Positions 1 through 10,858 of a stretch of DNA of 64,000 nt are shown one piece after another. The position numbers and the translations under genes were made by a program. The notes below the pieces were generated by a model that was not told the DNA's origin, did no database searches, and saw nothing but the letters and a program-made list of their open reading frames with translations. Source of the stretch: Filosporella fistucella (lineage: Eukaryota; Ascomycota; Leotiomycetes; Helotiales); the NCBI GenBank assembly GCA_030077755.1, contig JAQJZZ010000015.1:682001-746000 (forward strand), written 5' to 3'. The stretch's first letter is position 1; each line of letters opens with the position of its first letter.

Positions 1-433
1 CTCCCCGGCTCCCTCACAACACCTAAATGTGCATACTACGAAGCCGCGACCCTAACTATTGATCCCTCCCAACACTCCGTTTTCGCAGCCAGCATGGAGA
101 AATACGCTAATGCTATTGGGGAGAAAGTGTTTAATTATCTTGCTGTGGCGGTGTCGGAAGATAGTCCTGAGGATATGGTGCTGATTTTTGGGTATCCTAG
201 TAAGGGGATGGCGGAGTTTGCTGATAAGGTGAGTTTGTTCGACATTGAGGGATGGGGAGAGGGGGAGAGGAGAGAGAATATATGAATAAATGAAGGCTAA
301 TCTGTGACGGGAATAGAGTGAGCAGCATATGGAGGCGAAGAAGATTAATGATCCGCTTGTTAAGGGGTGGTGGAAGATGGGGTCGAGCTTGGAGATGGTG
401 ATTGAGGTTTTGAAACCGGTAGAGTGGATATAG
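1..433 (+). CDS. Dimeric alpha/beta-barrel (ABM-like) protein, 3' part only
   Basis: The gene is cut by the left edge of the window. Frame 1 is open from base 1 to the GT of a GTGAGT donor at 229. A TAG acceptor at 314-316 joins a second exon, 317-431 plus the TAG stop at 431-433, in phase 0. The 114 visible residues read as a small soluble protein with a 'VFNYLAVAVSEDSPEDMVLIFGYPSK' type strand-helix pattern and a terminal 'VLKPVEWI'. This resembles the antibiotic-biosynthesis monooxygenase or stress-responsive dimeric barrel fold often duplicated in fungal hypothetical proteins. The assignment rests on general pattern only, since no catalytic residue is diagnostic. The start codon and N-terminal half lie outside the window. 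Confidence 0.5.
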
Positions 434-2337
434 AATGGATATGACTACATATATTATGGTAGCTGAATGTTGGAGAATATTCTGGGAGTTAAGTGTTTTT
501 ACATCGGTCTTCCAACTTTTTTGGATTGAGAACGTGATGATGATCTCTCCTGTTCAAATTTTAGTGTTTCCTCCTCGGTATACCTTGCTTACACCATCTA
601 TCCACGCGCTTTAAAAATTCCAACGCCGTCTTCTCATCATTCACAAATTCAACCCTACTTGCAAGTACTTTTCATCTATTGTATCACACGTCAAAACACG
701 AAGCTTTGATAATTTGAATGGATGATGAAAGTCTTACATCTGAATCTTCTGCTTGTAAAAACTACCTGTGAAACGAATGATATTTTATAAAGAAGAATTG
801 CCTAGATAGAAAATTCAGATATATCAGTCTTTCCCTCCGGAGAAACAACTGTATTACCCTATTTTTTCGTTGCTGTTGAGAGCTCCCTCACATCTTGATT
901 ATGATGGTGGATACTTCCTTGATTTCACTCAACCGTAGCTAAAGCGGGGAAATGCAATTGGATCGACGATCTTAGTACAGATGCTTGAAACCCGAGATGA
1001 CAAAATTAGAGATCAGTAAATGTTGTCTTCGTTTAGAAGTGGAATTTGTAAAGTGGTAGATTTCGTATCATGATTTTGTTTTTCAATAGCAGCTCGTTTC
1101 TCGAGACATTAGGTTAGCACTGGTTGTGAACCTTAGAACAAAGAAAATTCGGAGCAGGAGTATATGGAGTGTGCGGTGTATTCAGAGGAGAGCGACCGGG
1201 TTACTACAATAGGATCGATGAATAATCGCAAATTCGACGATGTATAGATGCGTAGATGACAAACATGTCTCTAGAAACATGATTGGATGCCACGGACAAA
1301 AAGCACGTTGTTTGTGCTTGCTTTAACGATCATTTAACATACCTGTCCAAGTATCTTCCATGTTGACTATGCAGTCCTTTAATTGGATAGATAAAATCGG
1401 GGGGTTATAAGGCCGTCTGCTCCTCCCAAAGAGGCATGAAGTCGCGAAAAGGGTCTCCAATTAAAAAAATATCCGAGTCAAGCTTTCAGAATTGTTCAAG
1501 GGCACACCCGCCGGATGACGATCAAAACTCCCGCCGCTAACGCTCTGATGACAACAACCTAGTGTGTACATTTCGTCTAGAAAAGCCTAGGCCCGTGATA
1601 GAATATCATGGTGGTGGATATTCACACCGACAGAAGGCTTTTTGGAGGGCAGATTTAACTTTGGAAGGGCATAGAACATGTGCCTTACTGCTTTCGTGGC
1701 ACTTCCGTATTGCACTCATTATATAAGAAATATTGCCTAAGTCCCTAAATCTCTCATAAACCTCGCATCAAACAAGTTTATCATGCTACACTTACAGTAT
1801 GCTGTTCGAATAAGATTTCTTGCTATACGATGTGGTGGCTGAGTCGATGGAGAAAGCGGGGTGTGCCTGCCAAGAAGTGACTTAGTGACACAGGCTGCAA
1901 TATTTCACTCACAACCAAGAGGAATGCACACGAAACACGCCAAAGGCAGCAACGAAAAACTCATTTTAATCATGTGGTAAGGCAGGGTACTTAGCATGAG
2001 GGACATAATAATCGGTCACTTAATTCTCCGTGGTGCGAATCCGAGGCTGACATGCTTACAAAAACAATCCGTTGATTCGTCGGTTCGTTTGTTCCACTAC
2101 GGTTAATACGATGGTTAATCACTTTATCTTATCCTTGTTACTTAATTTGCAAGCCTCGTCCTGTCTTCGAATCGACTACCCGTCCTGAGCACATCGTCTG
2201 ATCTGCCAGTCATATCCCCAGTCGCCCAGCTATGCACATTTGTGATAGCCTTCATGTTACCAACGAGCCTGCTTATAGCCTCGCTATAGAGACGTATGAT
2301 GAGGATGACGGAGACTGCATTTGCCCGACGTTACGCG
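434..2337. other. Intergenic, no gene seen
   Basis: AT-leaning sequence dense in stops on both strands. I see no conserved open frame, no tRNA and no transposon ends. The last few hundred bases are the upstream region of the peroxygenase gene. Confidence 0.6.
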
Positions 2338-2346
2338 TATATAAAA
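2338..2346 (+). promoter_or_regulatory. TATA box of the peroxygenase gene
   Basis: TATATAAAA lies 136 bp before the ATG at 2482 and is followed by a CT-rich stretch (about 2400-2465) typical of fungal transcription start regions. Assigned from motif and position only. Confidence 0.55.
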
Positions 2347-2481
2347 GTACCGATGCGGCGGTGCAATTACACCGCGTATTGGAATTGATATCTTTAAAGT
2401 GTTTCGATTCCCACTTCATTTTCCACTGTCTTTGAACTTTCCATTCAAGTTTTCAGTCTTCTTCTATAATAACTACAGAAA

Positions 2482-3481
2482 ATGAAGGTCACACTTACTT
2501 CTCTCGTTGGGTCTCTGATCCTTACCCCTGTGTTGTCTTATACAACACCAAGCTGGTCACCAGCTGGGCCAGACGATGGTATGTACATGTACCCTTCTGT
2601 CGACTCATTCTTTACTACGCCCTTCTTCTCAATCATCAGCCTTTACCATATACTGACACCCAGATTTAGTCCGAGGTCCATGTCCTATGTTAAACACCCT
2701 CGCGAACCACGGCATTCTTCCTCACAGCGGCAAAAACATCACCCAAGCCATCACACTGAAAGCTCTAACAGATGCCGTAAGCTTCACCCCCGAGCTAGGC
2801 AAATTCCTTTTCAACTTCGCCATGACGACGCAACCAGACAAGACCGCAACATGGTTCGATCTGAATCATCTAGGTCGTCATGGTATACTGGAACATGATG
2901 CTAGTCTAAGGTTCGCAAACCCCCTGAGATAGGTATGACTTTGGAATCTAATTGGAAAATTTAGTCGTACAGATAAATATTTCACTACATCAGATGCATT
3001 CAGTCAAGATGACTTTGATGAGACAACATCATACTGGAAGAAAGACTCCGTCAGCCTCCAAGTCGTAGCTAAATCTCGTCATGCTCGTGCAGAGACTTCT
3101 GTCAAGATTAATCCAGCTTTCACTTTCACTCCGCTTGCTATGGGGTTTGCTTATGGAGAGGTTGCTGCTATTCCTCTTGTGTTTGGGGATAAAGTTGAGG
3201 GTACATTTCCAAAAGCTATAGTCAAGTATTTCTTCGGTAAGTCAAAGTTCTCTAGAGCCTATTTTCTTCCCTTGCATCATCCATTCTTTAAAAATGTAGA
3301 TAAAGCTAATACAATGAAAACAGAGAATGAACGTCTTCCTTCTCAGCTAGGCTGGAAGAAACCAGCTACACCAATCGGAAATTTGGATTTGTGTGAGATG
3401 ACGCAGAGAGTCATTAATGCCACAGGAGCTCCTTTGGAAGCTGCGAAGTTAATTCTGCCGTGCAGTGATTTCAATGTTTAA
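2482..3481 (+). CDS. Secreted haem-thiolate peroxygenase / chloroperoxidase-like (Peroxidase_2)
   Basis: Four exons (2482-2578, 2670-2910, 2965-3236, 3324-3481) join in frame into 255 aa. Residues 1-19 form a hydrophobic signal peptide (MKVTLTSLVGSLILTPVLS). The sequence GPCPMLNTLANHG right after the first intron is the Pro-Cys-Pro motif whose Cys is the axial haem thiolate ligand in chloroperoxidases and unspecific peroxygenases. LEHDASL further on matches the Glu-His-Asp-x-Ser motif that holds the Mg site and distal pocket. The length fits the short peroxygenase group. Family members use hydrogen peroxide to oxygenate or halogenate organic substrates outside the cell; the substrate cannot be read from sequence. 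The start is supported by the signal peptide and the upstream TATA box. Confidence 0.88.
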
Positions 3482-4615
3482 TTGGAAGCGATGATAGGGA
3501 AGGATGGTGTGCTATCGGTATTCACTTGACGCAGTGATGACAAATATTAATGAATTATATTTGATTCACCCAAGATAAAGTGCTCTGTTCGTGATAGAGT
3601 CAGATGATATGCACTGCACACCTCAGACTATGATATATCCTCTACCTCTATATATACGTCACAGTTTATGAAACCTCCCAAACCAAAGCTTTGGCAAACC
3701 CTCTTTCAAACCATTTCTAGTTTCGAAATAAACCCACGCTTATTTAACCAATCCTGAAAGTTACTCACTTCAAAGTCATACAGGACCAATGTATACAGCG
3801 ACTTTATCCCCGCCTAAGGTACCGAGACATCCGAATTGTGTGCTGAGTGTGCACGTGATCTAGAAGTTCCTACAAAAGGGGCTAAGCGACCTCCTCAAAC
3901 CACAAGACGCGAGTCTTTGAATGAGGGTTTAAGGCGACAAAGTTATGTCCAGATTTTCATTAGTCTATGGTCGCACGAAACTTTGCTAGATTAGATATGA
4001 GTTCAGGTCTTGGGATGATATTAGAGGTCTTAGTGGTGGAATCTGTAAAGCGAACTTCTGACGATTTGTGTTTTTTGTGCCATAAGCTATACTCAAGGGT
4101 TGAGAATCATCATTGTGTTATTTCTGGAAGCTTAAAGAGGCGTGGTCTGTTTTGTTGTATTGTGATTCGCGCGGGCCTCGATGAGGGGGCACAACCCGGG
4201 GGAGATAAAACTCGAATGCTCGTCCAGCTTCTCGAGCTGTTCATCAGATAGAAGGAATTCACCGCAAACAGTTATTTTCCTACAGGTTTGAACCAGGCCC
4301 TATCTTGAAATCTTTTTATCCAGAAGTAAGTATTCTACACATGTAGTGTTCGAAACTTCGGCAGTTCCCTTTTCCAACCTTACTCACCGCCCTCAATATT
4401 ATATCCTCAAAAGGCAATCTTAGCGCTTCTAATTTCCAAGCGTTGCTGAAAAACTCGCACGTGTACTGGTTTGAGTGTTTACATTTTGGCAGCTTTAGCG
4501 TCAAACTTATTCTATTCCAACCAATTCCCAAAAAATCTCCCCAGAAAAAGACAACATCCCCGCAACATCTTCCAAAATCCACCACAACACAACTCGTGTG
4601 CTTATTCTCAACGCA
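3482..4615. other. Intergenic, no convincing gene
   Basis: Contains the 3' flank of the peroxygenase gene and the promoter of the MYND gene. A 94-codon open frame at 3967-4251 has no recognisable domain and unremarkable composition, so it is not called. The 150 bp before 4616 are CA-rich leader-like sequence. Confidence 0.5.
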
Positions 4616-5902
4616 ATGGCGGACCCCAGCCCACCAGCAATGCTATCAGCAAACCCTTCCAATCCACCAAATGTCAATATCCAACAACTCATCATCCCAT
4701 TCTCCGATATCCTCAAAGCTCAAGCCGCCACACCTCCAAACTGCAAATGCGCTACCTGCAACAACCCCGCTACACTTACCTGCCCAGGCTGCGGCGACGA
4801 GCATTCACACGATCCCAATGCTAAAAATACATACTACTGCAATGTCTGTCTTGGTATCCACTGGCAAAGAGATCTAAAACAATGCAACGAAGCCAGTATG
4901 CGCAGAAGTCTGTATCGCGTCGGGCATCTCCTGCAAGAAATCTTTTATCTCCTCAATGAGAAAGTTTGTGTCGATGCTCCTGCTTCGGTGGATGTAACAG
5001 ATGATAACATCAAGTTCAATTGTGGACCAAAGAGGACTTTTGATGTTGTCGATCTTGACTTCGATAAAATATTCTTGAAATTCCCTTCTCGGAAATGCAA
5101 GAGTAGAGGAGTTAAGAAAGCTATATTGTCGCTTAATGGTTGCGGTACAGCGATTGCGTGGATGTATCATATTGGTTATCATATGCTCAAGTGTAAGAAT
5201 CTCTCTCTGCTCTCCTCGAAACGATACTGATTTCCCTTCTCAATAGATCTCGCATGCAAGGTCGAAGAAATTGGTGTCATTCCCAAGACTGATAGGAGAA
5301 AAGTCATTCGCGTCAATACTAAAGGAGACGTCACGTTGAGTGAAATACTTGTACATTATGTATTGAAAGTAACATTGGGCCACAACGCTGGAGTCTACTG
5401 TCTCGATCTAGCTGGTGCACAATTCGGATTCTTCGAGGCCGTTACCCCCTGGGACGAATACGTTCGAACACGAGTCGAGTCATTCCCAGAGCCTGTGTAC
5501 TCTAAGGAGTGGAATCATTACGGTGGAAGAAACTTGATTTGGACAGAAGGAATCATGGATCTTTGCGCTTTGAATTTCCATTCAGACAATCGATTCTTGG
5601 AGAGCTTCAAGCTTTGCGCCGCTCGATCGCTGCTACCTGCTATGCTTGAGTGGGAGAAGGATAGAGGTATCGTTTGGTTGATCGCCACTCTTGATAATGC
5701 TTATAAGGTCGAGGAAAAGGAGATTCTTGCTGCGATGGGCAAAGCTTTGGATGATTGGTTAGTGAGGAAGAGGAAGAGATTTGAGCTTCTTGTTTTGCGG
5801 TCGAAGCTTCAGGGATTTTTTGACTTGAAGGCTTTTGTGTTGGAGCCGATCAAGTTTCCAGCCGGAAAGACTGCGGGAGATATTGTTCCAGCAAAGAAGT
5901 GA
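4616..5902 (+). CDS. MYND-type zinc-finger protein
   Basis: Two exons, 4616-5192 and 5247-5902, with a 54 bp intron (GTAAGA...ATAG) splitting a Tyr codon, give 410 aa. Residues about 44-85 hold CKCATC, CPGC, then YYCNVCLGIHWQRDLKQC. The spacing C-x2-C, C-x2-C, YC-x2-C, W-x4-K-x-C is that of MYND zinc fingers, which usually mediate protein contacts. The rest is a roughly 300-residue region I do not recognise, with IWTEGIMDLCALNFHSDNRFLESFKLCAARSLLP-like helices. The first in-frame ATG (4616) is used; a GTG 18 bp upstream is unlikely in a nuclear gene. No signal peptide is seen. Function beyond zinc binding is unknown. Confidence 0.72.
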
Positions 5903-6214
5903 GAGTACCGTGGCAGATTGAGGAGTTGTTGTCTTTGGAGTTCTACTTAAATACTGCAGATACCTAAATAGTCTTGCAAGTGAAACTGTAACAGTCATAT
6001 TGCTCCGACAGCCGTCACATAAAATTTATGAATTTGAGAAAAATTTGGCAAACAGTTTCTGTAGCACTAAAACAAGCAATCAATGCTTCAATTCAGACTT
6101 TCAATATGTGACACTTGGTGTTCTTTCTCTCTGAATTGAAACAAAAATTGAGTTACGTCTCACAAACTCGTTCTCGTCGCCTCGGCCTATCATTTCCCGG
6201 CGGATAAATCCAGT
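5903..6214. other. Intergenic between MYND and GH43 genes
   Basis: AT-rich 3' flank of the MYND gene followed by the upstream region of the GH43 gene. No gene seen. Confidence 0.6.
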
Positions 6215-6220
6215 GGCTAA
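6215..6220 (+). promoter_or_regulatory. GGCTAA, candidate XlnR-type site upstream of GH43
   Basis: GGCTAA matches the half-site recognised by the fungal xylanase regulator XlnR/Xyr1. It sits 134 bp before the GH43 ATG and about 40 bp before the TATA box. The hexamer also occurs elsewhere in the window near unrelated genes, so this is suggestive only. Confidence 0.3.
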
Positions 6221-6257
6221 ATGCGTCACGAGCGCTGGGTAACCTTCCCCCTCTTCA

Positions 6258-6266
6258 TTTATATAA
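6258..6266 (+). promoter_or_regulatory. TATA box of the GH43 gene
   Basis: TTTATATAA lies 88 bp before the ATG at 6354. Confidence 0.5.
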
Positions 6267-6353
6267 CGACATATCACCACTTTTTCATCCTTGAAAGATT
6301 CATACCTCTCTGCATCTCCTTTCACCTAAATTTCTCGAAAAAGACATTTCAAG

Positions 6354-7964
6354 ATGCCTCAAATACGTAATCCTATCCTTCCAGGGTTTAATCCAGACCC
6401 TTCCATCCTACGTGTAGGAAATGACTACTACATCGCAACCTCAACATTCGAATGGTATCCCGGCGTACAGATCCACCATTCCACTGATCTCGCAAATTGG
6501 GAACTTATTACTCGTCCCTTAAACCGCAAATCACAGTTAGATATGCGTGGAGATCCAGATTCATGTGGTGTTTGGGCACCATGTTTGACACATGACGGCG
6601 AGAAATTCTGGTTAGTGTACACGGATGTAAAACGGAAAGATGGTTCGTTCAAAGATACACATAACTACATCGTTCACTCGCCTACGATTGAAGGGCCATG
6701 GTCTGATCCCATATATGCTAATTCCTCCGGATTTGATCCTTCTCTTTTTCATGACGAGGATGGAAGGAAATGGTTTGTGAATATGCTTCAGGATCACCGA
6801 AGACGACCGAGGGCTTTTGCCGGAATTGTGTTACAGGAACTTGATGCCAGGGCAGGGAAACTTGTTGGCCCTAAGAAAAATATTTTTCTTGGAACGGATC
6901 TGGATCTCGTGGAGGGCCCGCATTTGTATAAGAGAAATGGATGGTATTATCTTCTGACCGCAGAAGGTGGAACCGGATACCAGCATGCTTGCACTCTGGC
7001 AAGATCACGAGATATCTGGGGTCCATATGACGTCCATCCTCAGAAACATATCTTAACATCAAAAGATACCCCATTCGGTGCACTTCAAAGAGCAGGCCAT
7101 GGCGATATCGTCGACACACCAGACGGCAAAACCTACCTCGTCCATCTCACCGGTCGACCCACAACTCAAAACCGCCGTTGTGTTCTCGGTCGCGAGACAG
7201 CTATCCAAGAAGCATATTGGCAAGACGACTGGCTCTTCATCAAAGATGGCCCCGTTCCCTCTCTGCTCGTAGAAGTCCCAGGCACTCAAGATGAAACCGC
7301 ATACTGGGCTCCCAAACAATACACATTCTCTTCCGGCCTTCCCTCCGATTTCCAATGGCTGCGTACACCTGAACCAGAGCGTATATTCCGTACCTCGGAG
7401 GACAAACTCATCTTGATAGGTCGTGAATCCATCGGCTCCTGGTTCGAACAATCACTCGTTGCTCGTCGACAAACGCATTTCTCATATGACGCTGAGACAA
7501 TTCTTGATTTCGCGCCTACAGACGAGCGACAATTTGCTGGATTAACTGCGTATTACAGTCGTTATAACTTTTTCTACCTCACTGTTACCGCCCACTCGGA
7601 TGGAAAACGCGAGCTTCTAATCCTCAGCTCTGAAGCTTCCTGGCCAGATGGAAAACTGAATCTTCCCTTCTCAGCACCTGTCCCCCTCCCACAAGAAGGG
7701 AAAGTAAAACTCGCGTTATCGATACGTGGACCTGAACTACAATTCTTCTATGCACTGGAAGGAGAGGAGTTGAAGAAAGTGGGACCAGTGTTCGATGCAT
7801 CAATTATATCGGATGAATGCGGTGGACATCAGGTTCATGGCAGTTTTACGGGTGCGTTTGTGGGGATGGCGTGTTCGGATTTGAATGGCGAGGCGCTGGA
7901 GGCCAAGTTTGATTATTTTACGTATACGCCCGTGAGGCATCAAAGTGATAGGTATGAGATATGA
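6354..7964 (+). CDS. GH43 beta-xylosidase / alpha-L-arabinofuranosidase, intracellular
   Basis: A single exon of 536 aa. The N-terminal five-bladed propeller shows the three GH43 catalytic acids in context: Asp15 (general base, GFNPDPS), Asp128 (pKa modulator, SGFDPS) and Glu187 (general acid, LVEGPH). WYPGVQIHHSTDLANWELI is a typical substrate-site segment. From about residue 330 a beta-sandwich C-terminal domain (QFAGLTAYYSRYNFFYL) follows, as in xylosidases of the Selenomonas SXA type, and the full length agrees with that group. The family removes xylose or arabinose from xylo-oligosaccharides. No signal peptide is present, so it probably works inside the cell on imported oligomers. It would complement the GH10 xylanase at 31.5-33.2 kb. 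No introns and a clear TATA box. Confidence 0.93.
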   Translation: MPQIRNPILPGFNPDPSILRVGNDYYIATSTFEWYPGVQIHHSTDLANWELITRPLNRKSQLDMRGDPDSCGVWAPCLTHDGEKFWLVYTDVKRKDGSFKDTHNYIVHSPTIEGPWSDPIYANSSGFDPSLFHDEDGRKWFVNMLQDHRRRPRAFAGIVLQELDARAGKLVGPKKNIFLGTDLDLVEGPHLYKRNGWYYLLTAEGGTGYQHACTLARSRDIWGPYDVHPQKHILTSKDTPFGALQRAGHGDIVDTPDGKTYLVHLTGRPTTQNRRCVLGRETAIQEAYWQDDWLFIKDGPVPSLLVEVPGTQDETAYWAPKQYTFSSGLPSDFQWLRTPEPERIFRTSEDKLILIGRESIGSWFEQSLVARRQTHFSYDAETILDFAPTDERQFAGLTAYYSRYNFFYLTVTAHSDGKRELLILSSEASWPDGKLNLPFSAPVPLPQEGKVKLALSIRGPELQFFYALEGEELKKVGPVFDASIISDECGGHQVHGSFTGAFVGMACSDLNGEALEAKFDYFTYTPVRHQSDRYEI

Positions 7965-8658
7965 GGGAGAATGAATGAATGAATGGATCCTCAAAAGGAT
8001 CTCGTTCTATTGAAATTTGATTCTGTGATTTCAATGGATCACGGGGTATCGACCACTATGGCCCTATGGAACAGCAATTAAAAGCTTTGAGCTCCCGCTC
8101 CCAACCGTATGATCAATTGTATTGATATATCACGACTTGCTATTATATTAGATGGGAAGAAGTTTGAGCAAATGAATTGTCCTGGAATTTTACCGTGTAA
8201 CACTAATCTTGATCCTTTGTCATTCGCTACCAAACGCCACTCTTGACATATTTGCATGCCCTTTGCAGCAAGATTGGTCCAATACTGGAAAATTAAAATA
8301 CTGAAGCTTTGGAATGTTACTACCAACATCACTTACATGATTGCTCACAAATTGTGAGTCACAACTAACAAACTCCTTACACAAAATATCCTCATACCCC
8401 TTTCTCTTACCTACAGCCAATCAGTCTTATATTATCTTACCAACCCCAGCATACTCAGGTGTATTGAAATTTAGAGGGCATTACACTGAGATTTGAAACA
8501 CTGTTAACAATTCAGAGAAACTCATGTGTAAATGTAATAAAGATCTCGCATTCGATTACTCCCAGCTCAACGCAAATGGGAAAAGCTCTTCACCAATCTA
8601 GGATCCAGTTCACTCACAAACCTCTCCCACTCCCATCAACTCTCGCTCCTCATCCACT
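7965..8658. other. Convergent 3' region, no gene
   Basis: Lies between the ends of the GH43 gene (plus) and the GFA gene (minus). An imperfect ATGAATGAATGAATG run sits just after the GH43 stop. Nothing else is recognised. Confidence 0.55.
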
Positions 8659-9682
8659 TCAAGTGTCACAACTTCCCTTTCCCTTCCCACTCTCGATTTC
8701 TAATTCGCTCCATTCAACGCCTTCAAAGCACTTCAAATTGACAGGTACCGTTTCGTTCCCTGTATTTCGTCGGATCAAGACAGAGACACTGCAAATAGGG
8801 CAAAACTCATTGGACTGGTTGGATTGACCGTAGTTGTATGAAGTAAGTGGCTTAGTGATCGAGACGGGGAGGTGGCTGGTGGGGGCGTGGAGGAGAGGGA
8901 TGTTGTTCTGCGATCTGTTAGTCTCAGACTTCTTGATGGAAGCAGAAGGGTAGGAGGGTGAAGGAACCTTTTGACAGTAACTGCATTTGCATTGCTTAAC
9001 AACTTCCTTGCCAACCGAAAGTGGTCCTCGAGTTTTAACAGCAAGACTCACGCTACCACAATGACAGGCTCCAGTATAAAGTTTCGCATTCTCAACCTCG
9101 GGGCAAGGTGTAGGCTCTACCGCTGTGACTGTTGGTGGTGTGTAGATTGGTGGAATGGCTGCTCCATCGTATCTGGTATTATCAGTCAGATGGCCAGAAG
9201 ATCTGTTGTGGTGGAAACTCACGGATTCATTTTCAGAGAAGAGACATCGAGATCGTAAAGAGTATTGGCCTGGACAATAATGAGTTTGGGTACTTAGATA
9301 ACATTTTAGAGGGAGTGACCTACATTCACAGCAAGATTTTGTCCTTCTGGAGCAATATGGCGCTTTGCAAAGATACCAACCCCGCAGGTAGGACAGAACT
9401 ATTTCATGTAAATACTGAGTGCTCAAACAATTCAAGGGAAGATTCCAGCATTACCTTGTGAGCAATAGTACAAGCACCATACTCGTAAGTTGCAAGCAGA
9501 TCCTCTCCTTCTTCAATAACGAAGGTCGTGCCAGGAAATACCCACTTGTAACCTTTCTTGACACAAATACTGCAATTACAGTCAAAAACAGCTGTGATTT
9601 GTGGCACTTCGATCTTGAACTTAAAGGCGCCGCACTGGCAACTGCCATGATAGGCTTTCGACTCTTCAGATGCGTCGCCCAT
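8659..9682 (-). CDS. Protein with two tandem GFA (CENP-V/GFA) zinc domains
   Basis: Five exons on the minus strand (9682-9455, 9398-9324, 9269-9223, 9172-8968, 8907-8659) give about 267 aa. Domain 1 starts YHGSCQCGAFKF, continues CNCSICVKKGY and ends HKFCPTCGVGIFAKRH. Domain 2 starts TGACHCGSVSLAV, continues CKCSYCQK and ends EFCPICSVSVLIRR. Each repeat therefore keeps the C-x-C, C-x-C-x2-C and C-x2-C zinc ligands of the GFA / CENP-V fold. Family members are named for glutathione-dependent formaldehyde activation, but most fungal members are uncharacterised. Intron 4 (60 bp) has an in-frame length, so its retention would add 20 residues. The exon 2 donor was chosen as GTAGGT because it keeps frame with exon 3. 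Confidence 0.8.
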
Positions 9683-10858
9683 GATAAGAGGATGATATGA
9701 CTGAGCAGAGATTTGTGGAAGAAATGTGAGAATCTCGAGAAGCTGTGAAGAATGAATGGACAGTGGAAAGAAAGTAGAGATTAGGTCAAGTTCGGAGAAG
9801 TTTTCAAATACACCTTTGACCCTAAGCCTAGACTCGACTCGTTTCTCGGAAGTGTCAAGTTCTTTCCCCGAACCTCAAATATGGTGGCTTGAAATACTGC
9901 AGGTCTGAGGCGATAGACACATTCCTTGCGGGGCCGCACTTGCCGCCCCCTGGTAACGAGAATCGAGTTTGCTTCTGCGAAGCACCTCGTCGCCTGGAGA
10001 ATTATTTGCGAAGAACTTTTCGAGTCTAGAGGGTTTCATTTGATATCCTGACAGTGAGAAGGGAAGCAATATATCATATTCATGAAAGCCGCTATCCTCT
10101 TCCGAGAGACTGAAGGCCTTTCCGGTCATTGACCAATATTTGGACGCGAGCCCCGAAGTACATAAACCTGTCTGACACGTCTTCCTCACGCTGTCTTATA
10201 CCATCCTAGGTGGGAAGGTGTTATAAGCTGATATCAAAGGTTATTGTTGGGATTGACGTCAAGGGTCGCGTCTGTTGCAGAGAGTTGAGGTTCCAAAATG
10301 AATAAGAACATAATTTTGTATGTGGTCTAGTATGGTCTTATATTTGTTTGAATTCGTGAGGTCATTTGGAGTCGGATTCGCATTGCTGATGAGAGGTAAC
10401 ATCGTGTGCCTCTCCTTGAGTGCTGCTTTCTGAACGATATCAGAGTCGAAATGCCCCCAATTCTGACGCTCCTTTTCAGCTCATTTCATCCCATGTAGTG
10501 CCAAGGATCTGGGGCGAGTTTGTTGTGGTGAGAAATAAAGTAGGATTATGAATAGAATTGCCAGCCGGATTTGTAGATCCGCAGGTAAATGCAAGAGCTG
10601 TTTTGGAGGGGACAGAGAACGGTTTCGAAGAGATCGAGTCACCTCTCGAAATGGATGATCAGTCCTAAATGTCCCACGACTCATAGATTTGTCGCAGCAT
10701 GAATGTTTCTGGAATGTTTTTCCACCCGTCTTTCTGCATCGTGTTCCACAAGATCACTCCCCAACACCCAATTATAAACATTTTTCAGAGCAGAAAAGCG
10801 ATGTGACAGCTCCTCGAAAACAATGGGATAAAGGTCCTAGGGAGTTCTTACCACAACA
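9683..10858. other. Intergenic, no convincing gene
   Basis: Upstream region of the GFA gene and downstream region of the STAND-domain gene. Open frames such as 9875-10189 (minus) have no family resemblance and are not called. Confidence 0.5.

Noticed and set aside
3967..4251. 94-codon ATG-started frame between peroxygenase and MYND genes
   Set aside because: No domain, no splice extension and no promoter signal.
4598..4615. Upstream GTG start for the MYND gene
   Set aside because: Nuclear genes start at ATG; 4616 is the first in-frame ATG.
9875..10189. 104-codon minus-strand frame upstream of the GFA gene
   Set aside because: Random-looking composition and no recognisable family.
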